In this document: piece after piece, positions 27,480-35,400 of the stretch
Layout: each line of letters starts with the position of its first letter
Numbering within the stretch: position 1 is the stretch's first letter
Position numbers and translations under genes: made by a program
Notes under the pieces: generated by a model
Databases searched by the model: none
What the model saw: only the letters and a program-made list of their open reading frames with translations
Told to the model about the DNA's origin: nothing
NCBI RefSeq assembly: GCF_015207525.1
Contig: NZ_JADEWR010000025.1
Span: 1-64,000, forward strand
Length of the DNA stretch: 64,000 bases
DNA from: Nodosilinea sp. LEGE 06152
GTDB lineage: Bacteria; Cyanobacteriota; Cyanobacteriia; Phormidesmidales; Phormidesmidaceae
Direction: 5' to 3'

Positions 27480-29315
27480 CTAAGCCTCAACCTGCTGAGA
27501 CCGAGGTGATACATGACGAGGTTTTTCTAAGAGTGCAGCAGCGGTACGAAAATCTTTTAGTACGCTTTCAGATGGGCAACTGAACACAATGTCTGCTCCT
27601 CTAGCCTTTAAAACTGTCCGCCCTTCTTGGGTCGCAATCAAAATTCCCTGATTGGTCAAAACCACTGAGTTCCGTCTGCCCTGGACGGTAAACCCGCCAG
27701 CTTCATCCGGCTGACCAGCGCGAGACAAAATTAATGAACTCAGATTCAGCAATTCAACCGTCCCAGGACTATTGCTTTTAGCACCTCCATCCCCCTGCCC
27801 CGCCGTTACGGGTGGCCGTTGTTCTGCTGCATGAGTTGCCGCTGCGACTTCTAGTCCGGCATCCGCAAGAATCGCATGTGGATCGCTTGGTTCTGACCGA
27901 TTGAATATGATCTTTTCTTCTTTGTAGGAAAAGATCATTCGGTCATCTCTTAAAACTCTTAATTTACCAGCTTTGTCTAGCTCAATTCCATACCTAGAGC
28001 CTGCATAAGAGAGAACAGAGCTATCGATTCCAACTTCACCTTTTTCGTGGAGAACTCGACTGGCGGCAAGCAGCAAATTATTTTTCACATTTACCAACTC
28101 TTCTATTGAGCGAGTTACGTTCCTTTCGAGATTCTTTTGACCTATCACAGGCTTGATTGTGCTAGGAGCTTTTTCGTCAAAGAGTGTAGGTGCCAGTTTT
28201 CGCAGTCGGGACCAGGGAAACTCATCGCCTCGGCACTCGCAGGATGGTCGAGCCGTATCTAAGGAAGCGCCATCCATGATTCTATGAATGTGATCCTCAT
28301 CAGCCCCGTGGGCAAGTCCCCCTTGGATCGTCAGCGCTTCAGCACTCTGCCCGCTCAAGGGGATACTATTCTCTCTGGCCCAGTTCTCCCAGCCAAATGC
28401 CTCTCGGGCCAACGACACGATCGCATAGGAGCGATCGCTATGCCCACCCCCACCGCCTGCTAAAACGTCTCTGGCGCGGTCTGAGATCAGATCTGACAAG
28501 TCTACAGTCGAACTCCCTGGCAGCGTCTTTAGGCGTCGAGGTCGAGCCTTGATAGGCATAGCCTCGCCAAGGGAGATACCATGCTCAGAGCTTTTTGTTG
28601 CAGTCTGAGCCCCTGATTTAAATATCCCGATTTCTGAGAGATCTGCGACGGCCACTGGGGCCGCCACGAGATGCCTAACCCGGTAAGGATTGCCTGTGGG
28701 GCCAATGGTCGGAGCCAGGACACAAACCCTGCCGACGCCAAGCACCTCGCCCACATGCAGGCCACCGGGCTCTAGGGCAAAGTTGGTAAAGTCCTTGGGG
28801 TGATCCAGTTGCACCATAAAATGCCACCCGCCACGATGGGTCTGCTCAGCGTAGGTCTGCTTCAGCTGAGGATGGGTCTCAGCCCACGCTAGAACAGCGG
28901 CATCACAGGCGTCCCGTGAGCCAAAGTTTTTCACATCGAAGTCAATGAACACGGTACGCTCATTGCCCAGCGTGGCAATTCCATTCCGGGGATTGGAAAA
29001 CCAGGCGTCCAGCTCACTGAGCTCAGGCATTCTGGACTGAAAATCCCGATGATTGACACTGTGCGGATGGCCATCGGCATCCAGGTAGCTCGGGTTTTTA
29101 CCGGTAAATCTAGCAACAGGGCAAAGCTTCCCATCGATTTCAACCAAGGGGATATGGCAATAAATCCCCCTGTTCGGGCGGTCAGGATTTACCTTGGGGT
29201 ACTGGTAAGCATCTTGCACTGGCGCAATGGGGAGCGGCGGTAGGTTATTGTTCAACAACCACTTCGCAACATCCTGCACAGATGGCTGCTTTGGCCATGG
29301 CGATAATGCGTTCAT
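27480..29315 (-). CDS. Primase-polymerase (archaeo-eukaryotic primase-like) protein
   Basis: 611 residues. The N-terminal ~250 residues form a bifunctional primase/polymerase domain: TGKNPSYLD, NGIATLGNERTVFIDFD with D125 and D127 as metal ligands, then GGWHFMVQLD and GLHVGEVLG. Such PrimPol proteins start replication on cyanobacterial plasmids. The middle has a helical PriCT-like segment (about 300-370), and the C-terminus is of unknown fold. No helicase domain is fused. The gene follows the giant methylase/helicase gene by 90 bp. It is the best replication-gene candidate here, though a chromosomal mobile element could carry it too. Confidence 0.75.
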   Translation of the reverse strand: MNALSPWPKQPSVQDVAKWLLNNNLPPLPIAPVQDAYQYPKVNPDRPNRGIYCHIPLVEIDGKLCPVARFTGKNPSYLDADGHPHSVNHRDFQSRMPELSELDAWFSNPRNGIATLGNERTVFIDFDVKNFGSRDACDAAVLAWAETHPQLKQTYAEQTHRGGWHFMVQLDHPKDFTNFALEPGGLHVGEVLGVGRVCVLAPTIGPTGNPYRVRHLVAAPVAVADLSEIGIFKSGAQTATKSSEHGISLGEAMPIKARPRRLKTLPGSSTVDLSDLISDRARDVLAGGGGGHSDRSYAIVSLAREAFGWENWARENSIPLSGQSAEALTIQGGLAHGADEDHIHRIMDGASLDTARPSCECRGDEFPWSRLRKLAPTLFDEKAPSTIKPVIGQKNLERNVTRSIEELVNVKNNLLLAASRVLHEKGEVGIDSSVLSYAGSRYGIELDKAGKLRVLRDDRMIFSYKEEKIIFNRSEPSDPHAILADAGLEVAAATHAAEQRPPVTAGQGDGGAKSNSPGTVELLNLSSLILSRAGQPDEAGGFTVQGRRNSVVLTNQGILIATQEGRTVLKARGADIVFSCPSESVLKDFRTAAALLEKPRHVSPRSQQVEA

Positions 29316-29405
29316 CGGTGAAATGTGAGCAATGGGGGTGTATTTGGCTCAGGGGCAGTCCATCAACATCAAAGGCTGGGCCATCTGACTAAACCTGTAT
29401 GGGTA

Positions 29406-32400
29406 CTACCGATCATAAACAGCCGGGATAGCAGCTGTGTGAGGGGTAGTTTGTGCCGCTAGGGCCTGCCGCACCCGAGACACTTGGGCACTAAACTTGT
29501 GGGCATCTTCGGCACTCAGCCCCTGACTGTGCAAGACTCGGCTGCCCTTGGCGTTAAAAATTTCGCCTCTTTCTCTTGCCAAAACAGCGATCTCATCGCC
29601 CTGGCTGAGAAGGGTATAGGTCTTGCCAGCAAAGACTTTTGAACCATCGGGCTGGTCTTGCCCTAACTGAGCTAACAGGTATTTAGACTGAGCCAAAACG
29701 TTAGTGGCCTGCTGGAGATAGGCCTTTTGGTCGTGCTGACGTGTGATTCTGTCTACGTCGCCGTACTCCCCCTCATGCCCCGAGTTGATCGCCTGGCCAA
29801 TCTGCTCAATGCGCCCCAGGTGCGACGGAGATCGCCCCAAGGCCCGAGCCTGAGAGTACCATTCACGCAAATCTTTAAGCAAAGCTTGGCTCTGTACCGG
29901 CTCTGCGAGGACAGCAGGTGACGCCTCAGACGAAGCAGCGACGGAGGATTGCTCGGCGATGGGAATCGTAGGGGGCGGATCTATTCCACCGGGATCGGCC
30001 TGCCGCTCGAATGGCGTAGTAGCTTGAATTGCAGGGTAGACCGCTGCATCTAGCGAGGTATAGAACTCCGCCATCAGCTGACCAACAGCACCCCTAATGG
30101 TCACGGGGTCACCGTGCTCATCGCCTAAGGCTTTCGTGGCAATGGTATTGGCCGCCCGCTCCATCCATTGAGCCCCAACCTCTGCACCACTCTCGCGCAC
30201 TACGGCCTTGGCATTTTGTATGGAGGCGTTGACCATGGCCAGCTCATCCTGAGAAAGCTGTAGTTCCCAAATCCGCTCCCCAGCCTCAAAGATAAGTACA
30301 GCGCCACCAAGTTCTAGCCGCTCAAGCCCAGGAGACCCCGTTGGCACCTCTACCGCCGGGGGTGGAGCAGACCCAGCAGCATCGGGCAACCTCTCTAGGT
30401 TGGCCTCGTAGACGCGCACAGGCCCATTGGCCTCATAACCAAGCTGTGGGTGCAACTCGGACACGACCACGGTAATACCCTCTTGGGTGAGGGTCGGAAT
30501 AATCTGCTCTTGCAGGTCAGCGGTATTGACGCTTAAGCCATTGCAGTCGGGGTCAAGTCCCCACTGCATCGGTTGAGTGGGTCGCCCTAGGCCATAGGCC
30601 GCGATCTGCGCATCCTCGGCATAAGTCTCGTAAGCCTGATCAACTCGGATAAAAGCAACAGCCTCTGGGTAGTCGGCCTTGAGTTCAGCAAAACGCTTCA
30701 GATGGGGATGGTGTGGCCCAGGGCCAAGATCGGGAAGCAATGCCTCATCTACATCAGTGGATGGGTCAGGCTGTGGCGGCGGGCTGCTGACAGGCGCATC
30801 CTGAGAGGATTGAGGATACAAGGGTTGTACCGTAAGATCCAGCTCGTCATAAATATCTTGGGCAGGCCGCATGTCTGTGGCTCCTATGGCCCCTCCCATG
30901 GTCGTATCCGGGTCAGCCTGCGGGTCGGGGGCTGATGCCTGGTGAGGCTCTGAAGTGGCCTTTGTCGTTGGTAGTTCATCGGCCCAGGGCGATGAACTAC
31001 CAAGCCCCTCTCGCTGAGCAATTTCGATGATGTAGTCTGCGGCTGGCCGCGCAAATTCAGGGTGAAGGTTTTCGCCATCTTCTCGGGGGGCATTGATGAT
31101 TTCCATGAGGCGATCGCGCAGGGCATCAACGCTGGGCGCACCGTCAATCGCCTCCCGCAGCGCCCAAACCTCTGACGGGCTAAACTCGATGACCCCAGTG
31201 GTGCTTCCTAGCGTCTGGTCGTGAAATTTGAAGATTATCCAGTCGTCACTGATAAAGCCCAGCCGCTCACCACTGGAAGATAGTTCGACCTGTGAGGTAA
31301 CCTCAGGCGGGGATATAGAGGCCCCAGCTAAGGCCTCTCTCACCGCATCTTGCTGATAGGCATAGGGGTTATCATGGCCCTCCAGCCATAAGAAGCCCCG
31401 CTCACCATCCTGATAGAGTATTTCAGGCGAGTCGGAAGCCAGCGCCTCAAATTCAGCCCGATCAAACGCATGGAACAGATCGGGACGCTGTTGGAATAAC
31501 GCCTCTAGGGGACGCAAAGGCTCTGGCGAGAGAGGATTCTGGGCAGTAGAGTCTAGACCTGGTTCAGCCATCGCCTCCTGACCCAATTGGGACAGATAAG
31601 CCTCAGCGATCGCTTCCCCAAAGCCCTGCTCCAGCAAGTTCCGAGCAAATATCATGCCAAAGGCGCGATCAGGGGCGCGCAGTTCGCCGCCATTAAACCC
31701 TTGCACCGCAGTCTCAACGAACTGAAGATGTCCATCGGGCTGAATACCCATCTTCATCTCAGTATCAATCCACATATCGCCGTTGCCGGTGGCATAGTGG
31801 GTCAGGTACAAATCACTGCCGCCCACCCCATTGGGGTGCGACTCAACCACCAAATCCATGTAGGGTTCATTGGGCACCCTAATGTGGAAATCATTGTCCC
31901 CATCGACCATGACCGCCTGCTGGAGCCCGCCCTGCTGAAGTAACCGAGCAACGGCCTGAGCGATCGGGGACGTTTGCTGAGAGGGTGCCAGCACCTGGGG
32001 ACCACCCTCTTGGGACATCTCGCGCAGCCGCTGTCGGCCCGCCTGTTGCACAGCCTCATCCCGTTGCTCCTGGGCCTGGACAGCTATCGCCTCATCAAAG
32101 GCCTCTGCGACAACCTGGCGCACGGCCCCAGCAATGCGTTCCTCCATCTCAGGGCTATCAGCGGCGAACTGTCCCAAGAAGGCAGAGTCTTCGGTGTCGA
32201 TCGCAGCCTCGGCCATTTCCAGATTCAGGCCAGACTCCAGGTGATCGCTCAGGCAGCGGTAGGTGCGTCCTATCGCCTCAATCGCCCTATCTAGGGATAT
32301 CTCGCCGCCCAGAGCCTCCACGGCCCGCCGCATCAAGACATCAGGGGTCGCACCGCTAGACGAGTCACTGAGATACTCATGGAAGGCGATCGCCTCTGAG

Positions 32401-35400
32401 TGCAGGGGCTGCCCGTCAGTCTGTAGCACCCCGTCTTTAACCAAGGTGTCAAAGGTCAACGCGGGCGGAGGTGGCTCGTAGAGGTTGAATTCGGCCTTGA
32501 TATCGGCCAGGTTGCTGCCGGAGTACAGGCGATCGGAGACAGCGTTCATCACCTCCCAGCGGCTGGGGGATGACTCCTTGTCAGGGTCAGGGATGAGCCC
32601 AGGATTGCGCTCCAGCTCGGCCCGCAGAATTGGGTGAATGGCCCGGCTCCGGTCGCTGCTGCTGACTTCCTTACCGACTGGGAGCCAGGTGGTGGCTGGT
32701 TCCCAGCCTGCCGTTTCTCCTCCCACGGCGGCGGTCGCCTCTTCCAAATGCGATGTGGCCTTGATGCCACGCCGGGTGACGATGTAGGTCAGCACATCGT
32801 TTTGGGCCTCGGTATCACCAACTTTGATTTGCATCACCTTCTCTTCGGTGGTGCGGCCTGGCTTGTCGCCTTCCACCCGTCGAGTCCCAGAGACAAACTC
32901 CCCCTGCGCCAGGTCGAGTAGCTCCCGGTCTTGGTAAAACTTCTTGCCCGCGCTGCTGGTGGGCACCGTCAAGACCAGCTCGCCGCGCAGGTTAAACTCA
33001 GCATCCAGCACGCCATCTCTATCGGTGAAACTGGCCGCCCTCGATGTTGCCGCAAGGAATGCCATCAACTGGTCGGGTCGCTGAATCGAGACCGGTCGCC
33101 GATCAATCTCTCCTGCGTCAATCCCCTTGGCCAGCAGGTAGGCCGGGTGGTACTCCCCCTCGTTATCCTGCATGAGGGCAAATCGACCCACGAGGTCAGA
33201 TTTGAGCACCTGGCCCACCACCATCATGCGATGCTCGCGAGAGGCTATCTGCTTCTCGTCAAAGACACTGTAGGTCGGCACCTCAGTGTACTGCTGCAAC
33301 ACTTGCCCCGGCTGATTCTTGAAGACAAAGGAATTTTCCTGAGGTTTGAGGGAGACATCGCGGCCAATTTCGCTAAATTTGACCGACAGTTCCCTGGCCT
33401 CGTCCGCCAGGGCAATCCTGAATCGCCAAGACCCAGGGTTGATCGGGTTGGAGGCATTTTGCTGGCGGGTGACTCCGACAATGACCCCTGGCAGCGCCCG
33501 ACTGGTATCGAGGGAGGCCAGCTGCACTGGAGCGCCGATGGGAAACTCTCGCAGCTTCCCCAGCACACCGTTCTGCTGGGCCGTCAAAATCATGGCGCTC
33601 TGAGCTTTATCCTTCTCGGCATCAGCGACCTTTTTCTCAGCCTTTTTGACCCGCTGCTCCTGCTTGGTTAGCTTCCCTTCAACTTTTTTGAGGCCGTTAC
33701 GGGTATCAACCCGGCGCTGCTCATACTGGCCTTCTAGCTCAGTTTCCCGCTCTGGGGTCGCCTCCCCCGCTTGACTGAGCGCCTCCCTGGCGGCGGTGTA
33801 CTCAGGGATCACCTGTTCTAGGGCTGTGGTCAACTGATCGCGCTCATCCCTTAGCCCCTCACGTCGGGTATTGGCATCTTTAAACTGCTGTTGAGCCCGG
33901 TTCAGGGCTTCTGTGAAATGCCCAGCTTTGCCCTCCCGGAAGGCGTCGCCCTCTGCGGTCACCCGCGCCACCATCTCCTGGGCGTGAGCCTGCCCGGCCT
34001 GGCGAATCGCGCCCTCAACCGTTAGATCAACCCCCTCCAAGTCATCGGGTTTAGCTAGCTCCAGGGCATCGCAAATCGACTGCACCACCTGCAACGTAGT
34101 TTGGGGTTTGCCCCCGGTCTTGGCCTCCACCTCCAGGGCATAGACGGGCTGCCGGAATGGATTACCCCCATCGCCGTTGTGGAGCATCTTCCGGCGCAGG
34201 GGTCTGGCGTCTAGATCCATCTTTTGAGCATCAAGATCCCAGGCCCCCATCGCGGTTAGCCGATCCTTGAGCCCGTTGTATTCGGAGATCAACAGGTCGT
34301 AAACCTCACCCTGAAGGGCCAGGGATGGGTACGGATCATCTGGGGTCGGCGGCTGATCGCTCGACAGAATAGCCACCCGTCCGGTCAGCTTGCGCACATC
34401 GCCAAAGCTGACATCCCCATCCTTGTCGGGGGCGCTACAGGGGTAGTCGAGGGTTTGGTTGACCTCGGGCATCGCGGCCATGGCGTTGGCCGCCGCTTGG
34501 TCGCCATACTTGTTCAAAAAGTCGGGCACATCGGCCCCGGAAAACTGACTTTCGCCCGTGCCTGCGGTATTGGACTTGAGCCCCCGCATTTTGTTCATCA
34601 AAACAGCCATGGCTCTAGCCTCGGTGGGCAACCCTTCCCCATAGACCAGCTTGAACATAGGCAGGCCAAACTCACCGGCCTTCTGCCCCCACAGGGGATT
34701 ACCCTCAGAGTCGGTGCCGGTGGCGGGGTGTACTTCTGGGTCGAGCTGCCCGCTGCGATGGGTGCGCCCGATCGACTGCTCGCACTGGTTGACATCGGGG
34801 TGGGCCTGAAGAATCAGCATGGAGCGGCGTCTGAGGTCTGTTGCCCCATTGATCGCAGCATGGAGCGAGTAGCCAGTGGTCAGGTTGGTGATTACCGCAT
34901 CGACGGTGCCGTTCTGGAACCCGGCGATCGTCGCCACCTTCGCGGCGGCCCCCGACTTGCGGGCCTGGTAGGTCGTCACAAATTGACCGTCTGCGGTCGG
35001 CTGGTACTCCAGCCGCTGGCTCCGTCCGGTCATTTCTACCGCGTTGTAGCCCGCCTGCCGAATGCGGGCTTCCATATAGGCAATGGGGTCGGCGGGTAGC
35101 CCCGTCCAGTCGCTGGACTTGATCGCCGTCAGCACCTGGTTATAGATCTCGACCCCCCGCTCGCCCAATTCGGCGTCGGTCAGGTAGTGGGGCAGAATGA
35201 CTTTGCCGCCGCCCTCGTCCTCATGGGCACCGACAATCCGAATCGTTCGAGCCGCATCAAGGTATCGCTTGAAATATTCGCCTGCCGTAATGTCGAAAGG
35301 ATCGCCTGGATTGAGGATGGAGCGCTGATCGTCAGGAAAGATAGCGTTATGGGTCTCGATGCTCCCATTGGTCAACTTCACCAGGTCTTTGAGCACCGAC

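Noticed and set aside
32931..33671. 246-codon plus-strand ORF opposite the giant gene
   Set aside because: Antisense to the helicase protein's coiled-coil and flanking region; composition (His/Arg/Gly-rich) fits a shadow.
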